Shown: one piece after another, positions 1 through 11,579 of the stretch
Layout: the number at the start of each line of letters is the position of its first letter
How positions within the stretch are numbered: position 1 is the stretch's first letter
Assembly: GCA_949825025.1 (NCBI GenBank)
Contig: OX463778.1
Span: 47,330,829-47,394,828, forward strand
Length of the DNA: 64,000 nt
Origin: Siphlonurus alternatus
Taxonomy: Eukaryota > Arthropoda > Insecta > Ephemeroptera > Siphlonuridae
Direction of reading: 5' to 3'
Notes under the pieces: generated by a model
What the model was told of the DNA's origin: nothing
The model's input: only the letters and a program-made list of their open reading frames with translations
Database searches by the model: none
Program-made: the position numbers and the translations under genes

Positions 1-1243
1 TTATGTATTTTTTGTATATATAAAATAAAAATACTGTAGTAATTCTTAAAGTTTTGATATTTTGTGTTGCTTAATATAATATTATTATGGTTTATCCTAT
101 GAAAGAGAAGGAAATATATTTAACAATAATAATATATCGTCCTTCATTACCACAATCTCAAGTGGAATAATGAGTGTTCTGTTGTTACCAAATGAGTGCA
201 ATTATAAGCTGTAAATAGGTATAACTTAAAGCTCATTGTTGCGCTCTACCTGAAATAGCAGATAGCTCACTATTCCGAATGAGGAACGATATATCAAACC
301 AATTTGAAGATTATTGCAACATTGTTCAATGTTATACTGTGTTCCATTTACAAGTTGAGTTAATACAATTTTATTATAAATTGAATGGGGTTTATTATAG
401 TCTATTGGCAATTTATATTGATTCAATTGTGTTGTATTATCAAATACTCTTATGATTCAAGATCTTAATAGGGGTTCAATCAATGTCTGTATTTATGTGG
501 GCTGCTTGCATGGAATGAGTTGATGTTCCCTGGTATCATGGCTGTGTGTTCAATGTTCATCTACAACAGCTTGACTGCTGTAGAACTTATAAGTTTGAAA
601 GTGTGTAATACTGTATATAACTAGGGGGCAATTTTACCCAAACGGCGACATTACTTTATCACAGAAACTTGAAGATTGTAGCATTGAGTTGGCATATATT
701 AATATTTGACCATCACTGAAAAATGCAACTTCACAGTGTCCAATTTCTGTACTGAAGCAATGTTGCAATTTGGGTCTGTGTTATAGTGACTGATTAATCT
801 AACTCCATGTTATAATATCAAAACTATTGGACTCAAAACTAATACATTAAACACATGTGTATTATGTCTAGCTTCGGATTTGCTGTTTTCCTTCTCCCTC
901 TTTTTTTTTCATTTGTTGTTTCTCACAATTTTTAATAAGTTTACTATTTTGTCTTCCTTTAATTTTTATTAAAGTTACAATTAAGCAAAATACTTGCTTA
1001 TTATAATGAAACATCTTCAATGAATTATAATTATAACAATTATGATTAAGTATGTGATATGTTAATGGATTGTTAAAATTAATATAAAATTGCTCCCTTT
1101 TAAAATTCTGAATGATAAATTAAAATTGTTGCTATTGAAAAGTTTTTAAGAGGCTTTGCTTTAGTTTTTGACTAAACAATTGCAGCTGCATGCTAGCACT
1201 TTCCTGTGAATTAAATTTTTGACAAGTTTTGTAATGATTACAG
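1..1243. other. Non-coding AT-rich flank
   Basis: No convincing exon is seen. The stretch is probably intron of the gene whose exons begin at 1244, because that exon opens behind an acceptor-like TTACAG and mid-codon. Roughly 200-290 matches, in reverse orientation, the SINE-like 3' module found at 4260-4355. Confidence 0.5.
200..300 (-). repeat. SINE-like 3' module, copy 1
   Basis: Read on the minus strand this stretch contains GAGCTATCTGCTATTTCAGG, then a segment ending near CCTATTTACAGCTT. The same order of words occurs on the plus strand at about 4260-4355, and its first half recurs at 5080-5120 (minus). It is therefore a dispersed repeat, probably the 3' end of the tRNA-derived SINE at 3900-4355. 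Confidence 0.5.
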
Positions 1244-4200
1244 CAATGTCCCAGCAAGAAGAGAGCCAGTCTACGCCTGCCCTGATCCACGTGCCAGAAG
1301 CAGGGGGTTCAGGGGAGGGCCCCTCTGGCTCTGGGGCCGGCACCTCACTTGGCATCATTCCTGAAAATAATCTGCTGCAGTCGTACACACGATTGTCCAT
1401 CAGTCTTGAGGAAAACGGCCTGTTCAAGGTAACAGCCGACTTTGGGACTGCCCATTTCCTCCTTTACACTCCGCCCCCACCCCTCTCTGTCGCCTAACAC
1501 AAGAGTGGGAGACTGCGATAAGTACAAATTCATTCCAAATACATGACCATTCAATTCAATACTATGTGTGTAATTTGTTTAATGTTGTTTTCATGTTCTT
1601 TGAAAATTAACTATATTATTTATACCAAAATAGAGGCTCAATTATGTTTTCAAACATGCTTAATACATAATACACTAAAGTTTATTAGGAATGAAATATT
1701 TATTTCATGTTATGAAATTTAAAATGCCTAAAATATCGAATGAATATGGATTTATCAAACAGAAAAAGCTTTATTCTAAATATTTTGCCTTGGTAGAATC
1801 TTTATTTTTATTTTATGAATATATGCTATAATATTGTGCTCTGTTTTTTATGACAATTAGTTACAGTACTCTCTCAAACTATATTGATTTGATCACACTT
1901 ATTTTTGTAGTTAAACATTAAATAATATTATTTGCTACCTGTGACGCACAAGCTGGGATAAAAATAAAATAAAAATAATACTGAATATATTGTCAACCAA
2001 ATGTTTCTGTTTTAAATAAAAAAACATTGGTTTACTTGAATTTTTCATTACATTCAAAATTATAATGAGCAAGCTAGGCTTATGATGCGATTCAATGCAT
2101 CATCATAATATTTATCATTCTCTACCTATGAAGATCAGTTCCTGAAATGTTTGCACTTTTGGTCCGGCTGGTGTTTGAGCTGTGTGGAGTGGTTGAGGGG
2201 GGAGCCTGAGGATTGTTCATTGAAGTTGATGCACTTATGTCGCACCTCTGCATGCCCCCGATATCCATCTGCACACAGGCCACCTTGACTGCTGGCAGTG
2301 AGACTCTTTATCTGTGTGCATGCACGCATCTGGCTGGCATGGATGCAAAGTACTAATGACGTGTGTGTTTTAATTGTTATTTTGTATGGATTTCATAATA
2401 TCAATGTCTTGTAATAACCCTGCTTTCTTACTTTTGTCATGTAATTTATTTGTAACTTTTTAAGTTACAATATTTTTAAAACAGTATTTTTAGTATTATT
2501 AATTTTTGTTGTTACCACCCTATGTTATATAATAAATAATTCTTTCTAAAGAAATACAATCCACTTTTGTTTTGTTTTAAGAAATGGTTTTGTCCATTTT
2601 ATAGTTGCATTAATTATAAATTAATTTCTTCCATTCATGGTTCCTGCTAGATATTTTTCGTTAAAAAAAAGTTGTATTTTTTATAAAATCTAATACATGG
2701 GAGAAATTTGTATAGCCAGGAGAAAATGTTAATGAGGAGTTGAGTTGTTTTAAAAGGATGGAAAGGGACTAAAAAGGTATTGGTGTAGAAATACTAGGCT
2801 TCATTGGAGGGGGGGGGGGGGGGGTCACTCTTCCTCCTTGACTGCCGCATCATGCACGAGTTTTTTTAATATCTATAATATACCGTTTATATAGTATCAA
2901 TTCTTTTTGCTAATTGATTTGTCAGTTATAACTTAGTACCTTAAAAAAAAAAAAAAAAAAGTGTTTTGTAATTTTTTTTAATGAAATAAATTTTTGTACA
3001 GCTTTTTTTTCATCATTTAGCTACCAGTGTATTTTGATTCAAATGTGTATAAAAATTATTTTTATTACTCTCATTCAATAAACCTGTATTTTTTTATGGT
3101 TTTTGTTTTTCTTTTTTAATATTACCCCTGCTTGAAACAATCCTGGTATGGTTTTTTTGCACAACTCCTTAACAAACCTAACCCATTTCCACTGCTATAG
3201 TCATTTCCAGTCTCAATCATTCATAAATATCACCAATTTTGTTGTGACCTAGAGACATACAGATGCTAAATTTTTAGTTTATAGAGCTGTGATTATAATA
3301 CATATAGTTTAGAGCTTTTTGTGTTATATATTCACTTAAGGGTAAGGTAACGCCACCAATGTTAAAAAAAATCCCTCTCACAAAAATTATAAAAAAAAAT
3401 TAAAGTGTTCTCCTCTACACCCCCTATCAGTAGGTAAAATATCAGGTATACAAATACGATCTAGTTTTTGAGTTATGAATTTTTAAAGTTGACCAATTTA
3501 ACATGGGAGTTTCATTTCTCCATGTTAAAGTAGTCAACTTTAAAAATTTATAACTCAAAAACTAGATCGTATTTGTATACCTGATATTTTAGGTACTGAT
3601 AGGGGGTATAGAGGAGAACATTTTAAATTTTTTTCAGAATTTTTGTGAGAGGGATTTTTTTTAACATTGGTGGCGTTACCTTACCCTTAATTGTGTTAAG
3701 ATCATAATATTAAAATATTTAAAAATATAAATTAAAACTTAATCATTGCTTAAAACATAACAATTGTTTATTGGAGGCAAAACTTGTTGGAAGTGTATTA
3801 TTTTAGAATAACAAAAATAAAGTACAGAGTACCAAGTTTTGAAAATTTATGTATGATTTTATGGTACAATTTTGACAAGTAAGAATAAAATCAGAGAATT
3901 GAGTGAAGCCTGGTGGTCTAACCAGATAAGGTGCTGGTACACTGGGGGCCAAGCTATACCTCCCATCAAACACGAGTGCCGCCAGCCAATGAAGTAGCTT
4001 AAAATCATGCAACGTTGACAAATAGTGCAGCGGCGCCGCTATTGTTCGGCTGCAGGTGTTACACAAAAATTGTAACATTGCACAATTTCTATTGGCTCGC
4101 GGCATCGTTTGATGAGAAGGATAGCTTGGCCTCCAGTGTACTTGACATGCTATAGAGATGTGGGTTCAAGTCCCACCTCGGCGAAAACTTAAAATTTTCT

Positions 4201-5407
4201 GGCAAATTTTTTTCCTGCCCGGCGGGTAAACAAGACATCGTTACTTGTCCACAATGATGAGCTATTTGCTACTATGATTTCAAGTGCAGTAATAAGGTAT
4301 CTGCTATTTCAGGTGAGTGCCGCAATGAGCTTCATTTCATACCTATTTACAGCTTTTAAAATAGAGTGAATAATCACATTTTTTTTAAGATTTTATTTTC
4401 TAAAATATAGTATAACCTGTCCTCCATAAGAAATGAAAACCAAAAAATTCCATCTCAAATAGCTTCATCACAAAAAATTCCCAAAGTTGTTTTTTCTGAG
4501 GCCTCTTTAACATTTATCCTTATAGTACAGAGAAAACAGCTTTTTACTCGAACTTCGTTTGAACTATAGTAGGTACGAATTAAAAAAGAACTATGTAAGC
4601 TATGATGAATTCTTTAATGGATTTTTAAATAAAATAATTTTTTAAGGATCCGTTAAAAAAAAAAAAAAAAAAAAATGAAAATCCTTATGAGAATTAAACC
4701 CAAAGATTTATTTTTGAACAGTTCCGTAAAAAAATGTTTTTATTTAAAAATGTATTAAAGAAATCATCATATATTACAGAGCATACTTGAGTCAAGTTTG
4801 CTCTGTATATTATGTAGGTATTTTTTAATTGGTACCATAGTTCAGACAAGTTTGAGTAAAATGTTGTTTCTTGTACCATAAGAATGCATGCTTAAAGGCC
4901 TGCGGAACAGCATAATATATGCAACTTTGGAAATTTTTTGTGGTGAAGCTATTTAAGATGGAATTTTTTGTTTTCGTTTCTCAACAGAGGGCGCAGGTTA
5001 AAATATTTTTAGAAAATAATATAAAAATAAAAAAAAAAAAAAAAAAATGCAATCGTTTACTCTACTTTAATTGCATGCACTCACCTGTTATAGCAGATAG
5101 CTCATTACTGCACACAAGGGATGACATATTCCCAAAAATGCAATTGAAATTTGATAAAAATAAATTTACTGGTTCAAATTATTGTATTCATACTTCCATT
5201 GTAACCCAACTTGAGTGAGCATTGATTGGATTGTCATATAATATGTAGCACAAATATTTTTGTTATTTTTTTTTGCAATTTATGTCAATAGAAAAGGAAA
5301 AACAGCTTCTTTATTATATATCAGTATAAAATAATTAAAAAATAATTTATTATAGAAGCATTCAGTTTTAGATTACCAATAGGTATAATAAATATACCTT
5401 ATAATTC

Positions 5408-5488
<81 letters not shown>

Positions 5489-5937
5489 ATTTGTTTGAAT
5501 GCTGCAAGCTGCATGAGGTTATTATACAGTATATATGCCATATATATGGATAGCAATATGTAGAAAAATTTGCCTCGCACTTATAGTCACCAATGCTCAG
5601 GAGCTATGCAGAGTGTGCAAGAGTGTAATCTGTGCAGGGCTCAAGCCGATCCTCCTCAAGCAGCGCCACAAGCCACCACATGACCCTTGACGAACTACGA
5701 GCAGTCAATCGATATGCAGAGAGCACCAAAAGTTTGTCCTTCCTACCGCAGGTTAGAAAAAAAAAAATTGCTAATAAATTAATTAAATGTTCTCGCAAAC
5801 TAATACATTTGAAAATGTGTTGAAAAACATATAAAGCACTACACTGAAAAATAAATAAATAAATAAAATAATGAATAAATAAATAATGAAAACAAAAAAC
5901 ACCAAGTAAAAGTTCTTTTTTTAACCAGAAGAATTTG

Positions 5938-5972
<35 letters not shown>

Positions 5973-6648
5973 CTTTTCATGACATTTTCACGCTAGTTTA
6001 AAACATTGCTTCTAATTTTTTGAAAGAATTACAAATTTAGTAGCATTTTATTTCATCATTCACTGTAAAACTGATTAAATCGAAAGTTTTTTGCTTTAAG
6101 TAATGATTGTCATATTATTTATCAATCGTTTTCCATGTAGGTTCATGAGCGTCAGGCAGCTCGTATGAGGACTCGATCAGAGTGGTTCCTATCTCCGGCA
6201 CAGCAAGAATTGTTACGAGGAGGTGGGGACCTTGAAACCTCCTCCTCCTCCAGCAGAATACTGCGAGCAGAATCACTGGCTAACAGGTCTTCTTCAGGCA
6301 ATATAGGTAAGTTTTTTTAACATTGTTTTCTTCACTGTATATTAATTGGTTCATGCAATTGCAGTGGTTGCTGGCTTGAGTGCTAGTGCAGAATCTGTTA
6401 AACCTTCAGTGTTGGTTCGTCGCTCGTCAAGTAGAGATAAAGACAGAAGAAGTAACCGCGGATCGGGTAGGCGTAACAAAGAGAATGGTCGAGATAAACA
6501 ACAAGGAGGAGTCTCAAGCAATGCAGAGAGCAACAGTGGACCCAGCGGTGTTAGCACGAGGAACAACAACGCTCTCACAGAACAAGACTGTACAGAGATG
6601 GACGTCCAGACCATCCATGTTACTCTCACTTACAAACCTAGGATCTGA
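1244..6648 (+). CDS. C-terminal exons of an unrecognised Ser-rich protein (5' partial)
   Basis: Four exons join in phase: 1244-1428, 5638-5751, 6141-6306 and 6365-6648 (TGA at 6646-6648). All have AG acceptors and GT donors. They give 248 residues, with the N-terminus outside the window. Exon 1 is Gly/Ser/Pro-rich and ends ISLEENGLFK. Exon 2 begins with a serine run and contains LDELRAVNRYAESTKSLSF. Exon 3 starts VHERQAARMRTRSEWFLSP. Exon 4 is basic (VRRSSSRDKDRRSNRGSGRR) and ends VTLTYKPRI. The ordered core LDELRAV...WFLSP looks conserved and is probably part of a large cytoplasmic protein tail, but I cannot name the family. No catalytic motif or membrane segment is visible. The first acceptor leaves two bases completing a codon, so this is not the gene start. 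Confidence 0.75.
3336..3690. mobile_element. TTAA-flanked palindromic MITE, family A copy 1
   Basis: The element is an almost complete inverted repeat: two arms of about 165 bp around a very short centre near 3510. The ends read TTAA-GGGTAAGGTAACGCCACC and the reverse complement followed by TTAA (3336-3339 and 3687-3690). The same sequence recurs at 21782-22143 and 33874-34228. A TTAA target duplication is characteristic of piggyBac-type transposition. No coding capacity, so presumably non-autonomous. Confidence 0.85.
3900..4355 (+). repeat. tRNA-derived SINE interrupted by a MITE
   Basis: Left of the inserted MITE is GGTGGTCTAACCAGATAAGG, which resembles a tRNA D-arm/A-box. Right of it, from 4141, is a perfect T-arm-like hairpin, GTGGGTTCAAGTCCCAC, which includes a B-box. 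Removing 3940-4140 brings the two halves into tRNA-like spacing. A tail follows to about 4355, part of which recurs at 200-290 and 5080-5120. I infer a SINE rather than a working tRNA because the acceptor arms do not pair. Confidence 0.6.
3938..4140. mobile_element. TA-flanked 195-bp MITE, family B copy 1
   Basis: The element begins CACTGGGGGCCAAGCTAT and ends with the near-complement ATAGCTTGGCCTCCAGTG, with TA on each side (3938-3939, 4139-4140). It is nearly identical to 16837-17036. TA duplication and short inverted ends suggest a Tc1/mariner-type non-autonomous element. Confidence 0.8.
4356..5070. mobile_element. TTAA-flanked fold-back element, family C copy 1
   Basis: TTAA occurs at 4356-4359 and 5067-5070. 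The ends are similar inverted repeats (AATAGAGTGAATAATC at left; the right end in reverse reads AGTAGAGTAAACGATTGC). Long inner arms pair AATTCCATCTCAAATAGCTT (left) with its complement around 4930-4970. A second copy is at 33820-34844. Poly-A tracts have expanded at 4656-4675 and near 5030-5047. Confidence 0.75.
5410..5480. repeat. (AT)n microsatellite
   Basis: About 35 AT units lie just upstream of the second exon of the Ser-rich gene. ORFs through such tracts (poly-Tyr/Ile) are artefacts. Confidence 0.95.
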
Positions 6649-9640
6649 GCATCAGCTAATAATATTGAAATTTTGTACATCTATCTTAAAAAATAATAAG
6701 AAATGCTGCAGACCACACTCACTGTAGGAAAATGTTTTTTTTCTAATGGGACCTGGTAAAATTGATGCAAAGTAATTAAATTGTAAAGAAATGTTGCTGT
6801 GAAATTACCTTTCCCCTTCCCCCCTCGCCCTCCCTTTAAAAATATTATGATAAAAAGCTTTCTTGGACCAAACCAATATGTGAATGCTAAAATTATTATT
6901 TGAACTATTTTAGTTGAACTATTTGTTTACTCTTTCATTGCTCAATATGAATATACTTAATTTTTTCAGTTTCCAGGCCCTCCTACAATATATGAAATTC
7001 AGTAACATTAGTGATGTTATTTAGAATCTCGTGCATCTGAGCAACACTGCCACAGTAAAGAATTGCCAACCTGCTCATTCCAAGTATTGGTAACCTCTAC
7101 AACATTCCTAGAGCATGGTCACAAAGAATTCAAAGTACTAGGAAACAACACAATTTAAAAAACAAAAAAAACAACAACATTAACTTGTAAAGTAAAAATA
7201 ATTAAGCTGCATGCATGCAATGGTATATCATTCTCAAAATATATAAATTAATGTAATTATTATAATATTATGAAAAAAAAAAAAAAATGTTAAGTCAATT
7301 AACATTTTTAATCAATTTTAATGTATTTGAACTTCAAAGTTGCATATATGTGTTGAACTGAGATTAATTAAAGCAGCTAGCTAGGGTGTTTTAATATATT
7401 CGTTCTGGTACTCATGAAAAATTATTATTAAATAATTAATCAATCAGAAGATATTGCTTCAAAAGGTGTTTTTTAGGCATGCAAATTCCTAATATGTGTA
7501 AAAAAAAAAATCTCTTCCTCTCTCCCAGAAATCTTTCCTCGGTAAGAGGTTCATATATATGTTATATAAGGTCACATACTGTATCTGCATCTATGACCTG
7601 TAGAAGCTATGTTCAAAGCTGTTGCCCAGAGTGAATTAGATACTTATAAGCTGTAATAATCCCTTGACAGCAGTGTTGAGTGATTATAAAAGACACAATG
7701 AAATAGAAGTAACAACTATAATAACATAAGTCTATATGGCTATATCTATATATATACCAAAGGAAGTCATACAAGTATGCCTAAAAAATGTACGCGAATT
7801 CACCTTTAATAATATTTATTGCAAATTTTAGAATATTAACTTATAACTTGATTTTTTTTTTCTTTTTATGAATTCTATAGGTATCATGTTGTGCTATTAT
7901 TTTTTATTCTCTCCTAAAGTTTTTAGTACATTCAGTTAGCTAACTGTAAATCATTAATTAGACAAGTAAATTTTGTTTTAATGTTTCAGGCTTTAGAATC
8001 AGGTATACATGCTACTAAAGTTAATGCATGACCATACAAATTTTAGCATGAAAAATATACCTTCATACTGTAGTAACTTTGCATTCATTATACATTGACT
8101 AATATGCAAAATCTTAATAAATGTAATTACTTTGAAGTTCAAATCTTGAAAAAAGCTTTGAAAGTTTTATAATAAAATCAAATGTAAAATTAATGTAACG
8201 ATTATCTCGTTTCGTTTGTCATAATTAAAGGGTAATTATGTATACTGTATATATAATTAAACCCATATATTCCTTGAGTGCATTTCAGCTAATATAAAAA
8301 TATTATGAACAATTGTTTAAGCTGAGCCCAAACTTCCCGAAATATTGAAAAAAGACATTTGTGATTACAATTTTTTAATATTTATTATTTCTTTACTGAT
8401 ATTTCATACCTAATATTGATATTGTATTTTAAGTATACTAGAAAATTTGTGAATATGTGAATGAATGTTTGTTAATGATTAGCTTGATTTATTTTCTGTA
8501 TAGTTCAATGAAGTTAATGTAATTAGATCATATCACAACATTTTCCCCCTCCTGTCGTGGTTCTCTACAATTACCATTACCCAGTGCATAATGCCAATGA
8601 ATGAAGAGAGCTCAATGTTTTTCTTGAAAGAATCAAGGCATCTCTAATAAAAAATAAAATAGCTTAGGTCACCAGAGAATGGCTACATCTTATGTTTTTT
8701 GTTTTTTTGTGTTACTATTATTAAAAGTAATCAATTGTTCAGTTTATAATTGTAAATAATTTTTTTGAATGTATTGAGTAATCGAATTTTCAATGTCTAT
8801 TTTAAAGTTAGGCCTAAAGTTTATTTAAATGTTTATAATTTATAATGTATATTTGGGATCTGTATGTTATTTTACTACTGTTTTGATATAAATATTTTAA
8901 GACATTGTTATAGAAAGTAATTGTTATCTTCTGTAATGTAAAAATTTAAATTACAAACAAATAAGTTAAATAAGGAGGAGATCTCAACATTCTCTGATGT
9001 CCCAGTCAAGGATTCTTCGCATCAACAAAAGAACATTTCAGGGAAACATTGTACATTGATTAATTGTTTGAGTTATTTTCTCAATATTGTATGCAATTTT
9101 TGATGGTTTTATATTTGCTTCCAACATTTACTTAAAAAAAAAAAAAATAAAAAAAATCATATGCAAATTATTGTATATTGATGTGATATTTGGAAAAAAA
9201 AAATTTTTTTTTCGTGCAGTATTATTAAATGGATTATATTTACTCGTAATAAAAAAAAAAATATCATGTTTAATTTTGTGCCTCTTTTTTTATTTGCTTT
9301 CTTGCAAAATCCTGAATATTATTAGAGTTTAACAGAAAGTTATATTTGTTTGAGTCATTATTGAGGATGAAATTTAAATATATGATATTAAATAATTTTT
9401 GTGATCAAGGATACTTTAATTATGTACCTTTCAGGTACTGCATATTATGTTATATTGCAATAAGAAACATAAAAAAAAATTATTAGAATTAGCAATTAGT
9501 TAGTTTTGAAGTTCAGCGCAGTTATAAGCCATATATTATATACACAATAGGGTTCAGTTGTGTGCACTGTATATCTTGTACCAGTGTTTTACAATTAAGT
9601 ATACAATATTTTAAGCCTTATATAGATTACCTGTGCATGG
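6649..9640. other. AT-rich intergenic stretch
   Basis: This presumably includes the 3' UTR of the Ser-rich gene; an AATAAA occurs at 8646-8651 but the cleavage site cannot be fixed. Poly-A runs occur near 7274-7287 and 9133-9146. No exon or clear mobile element was seen. Confidence 0.5.
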
Positions 9641-9649
9641 AAATTGGGA

Positions 9650-9945
9650 TTTTCTGACTTCTTTTATCCCGTAAACAGAAACGGAAATGAGCAAAACTAC
9701 ATTAAAACATCTTCTCTTGTGATTGAAAAAGACCACATCATCAAATAAAGATGGTCGAAACGTCTCAAATAATGTATAAATTTTATACATTTTTGTACAA
9801 ATTTGCAAATATATTTGTGTTATCTGTGCCATCAAGACTCTACTCACAAACATTTCATTGTGATAAGGATTTTTTTCCTCCCTATCTCTTTCCTTTTATC
9901 TATATATATTCAACCGCAATGGTTCACCTTTCTTGATAAGAATAT
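9650..9945 (+). mobile_element. Decayed 3' end of a Penelope-like element
   Basis: The stem-plus-core sequence GACCA...TGGTC-GAAA-CGTC (9731-9764) matches the 3' half of the hammerhead motif at 15115-15155. The CTGATGA box is degraded to GTGATTGA (9720-9727). The sequence then runs to CAACCGCAATGGTTCACC near 9930, which parallels CAACCTCAATGGTTTA at the end of the better-preserved element. No coding part remains. Confidence 0.5.
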
Positions 9946-10204
9946 TAACATCTGGGGAGAAACACGGCTTTATACAGACTTAGGTTTTTGTTGCAAAAAA
10001 ATCTGAAAATTCTGAAATTCTGCTTAATTTGAAAGCTTTTAGTTTCATATTTTTATTGTTTCTTCATTTTGTCAAAGAAGAACCTTATTAAACCTGGACA
10101 TTTTGTATTGTACATGAATTTATGAGAACATTGTTAATCCACTTCCCAAAATTAAGAATTAATTTATAATTTAATAATTTAATGCTAAGAATTAATTGAT
10201 CGTG

Positions 10205-10206
<2 letters not shown>

Positions 10207-10295
<89 letters not shown>

Positions 10296-10501
10296 GCCAA
10301 AATAATCAAAATATCACTTATAAAATCTTTATTACACACTATAAAGCAAAGTTCAACTATAATAAAAAAATATTAAAAACAATCTCACAAGTAAAAAATA
10401 TTGCAAAGCAAAAAAGTATTAATAAAAGTTTGCTATATTGCATTAATTTATTATCTTGAGCATTTTAAAATATTTAAATAGCATGATATATGATAATTAC
10501 A

Positions 10502-10570
<69 letters not shown>
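10207..10570. repeat. Two long (AT)n microsatellites
   Basis: AT arrays occur at about 10207-10293 (interrupted by ATACATACAT) and 10505-10570. Between them is unique AT-rich DNA without a visible gene. Confidence 0.95.
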
Positions 10571-10574
<4 letters not shown>

Positions 10575-10879
10575 GCTATACAGTTCTGCAATTAAAATAC
10601 ATAATTATGTACATTCCATAAATATATTACTTCAGTCTGTGTAAAAAAAGCAATAACTTCCATTCATTTCACTGGCAGTTAGGGACTTATTTTCTGACAC
10701 AAACTATTAAAACAACATTATAATACTTCTCACAATTAATAAACAAATAAAATGATAATAACTACTAAAAATATGAAAATTTGACATTTTTTTAAAAAAT
10801 ATTACGATTTTAGTTCCAACATTTCAGCATCATGTCTCTGTTATATATGTATGGTTAATGACATATTACGTTTAAAAAC

Positions 10880-11140
10880 CATGAGACCACAGATAAACAG
10901 ATGAAGCACCGCACGGGATTTTTGGACTCGTTTTAAGTATATCAAGTATTTCTTTGTATTATTAGTGTCCAGTACATCAGCACAGAAGGTAGCACTGGTG
11001 GTCCCTATCTCTTAACATGTACCCTCCATTGATACTCCTCTCATGGCAGTCCGGAAATGTCATGTTAGACGTAAACAAGTCTTATCTAACTGGGCCTAAA
11101 AATCCAACTCGGTGCTTTGTCTGTTTGTGATGAGACTGCT
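10880..11140. mobile_element. Imperfect inverted-repeat element (MITE-like)
   Basis: The left arm has ACAGATAAACAGATGAAGCACCG followed by GGATTTTTGGACTCG; the right arm in reverse reads ACAAACAGACAAAGCACCGAG then GGATTTTTAGGCCC. Arms of about 45 bp enclose about 170 bp. The location is 3' of the zinc-finger gene. No target duplication could be assigned. Confidence 0.55.
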
Positions 11141-11579
11141 CCTGGAAGTAGATGGTTTAGATTAAAAATTAAATATATACTGTAGATCATTATACACCAT
11201 GCACTTTCATATACTATCACCAGGAGTAATCTTACATGTGCTGAAAAATAGGCTTACAAATTTTTAAATATATAATTATGGTTTTTACATTTAAAATATT
11301 TAAAACTCTACTCTTAGGTATCTTTGTAGACCATGAAGTACTAGAAGTAATATATAAAGACTCTCTAACATATATTTACATACTTTATTTTAGATTCTAA
11401 CAAACAATATTTTAACTTGACATTTCACATAATTTGGTTTAAAACTAGTTTTAATAAGGCATCATCAAGTGTAAGTAAAATATAACTTACTACAAAATAT
11501 TTAAGTGTTTTTGTTTTTTACCCTGATTCAGCCTTACATTCTGGATAGAATCAATTACATGTATGTACCTGTGTGAGCT

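Larger units (their letters stand above)
1429..5637 (+). other. Large intron with repeats
   Basis: This intron lies between the first two exons of the Ser-rich gene. It holds a poly-G run (about 2811-2824), the TTAA palindrome at 3336-3690, an interrupted tRNA-derived SINE with a 195-bp MITE at about 3900-4355, a second TTAA fold-back element at 4356-5070 and a long AT microsatellite at 5410-5480. No further exon was recognised. Confidence 0.6.

Noticed and set aside
3803..4105. 100-residue minus-strand ORF, similar to one at 16783-17139
   Set aside because: Similarity between the two is due to both lying over the 195-bp MITE.
5632..5637. Start of the second Ser-rich exon at an upstream codon
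   Set aside because: The TGTGCAG acceptor puts the exon start at 5638, in phase with the first exon.
6351..6629. Antisense and alternative-frame ORFs over the last exon of the Ser-rich gene
   Set aside because: Overlap a frame that continues correctly from three upstream exons.
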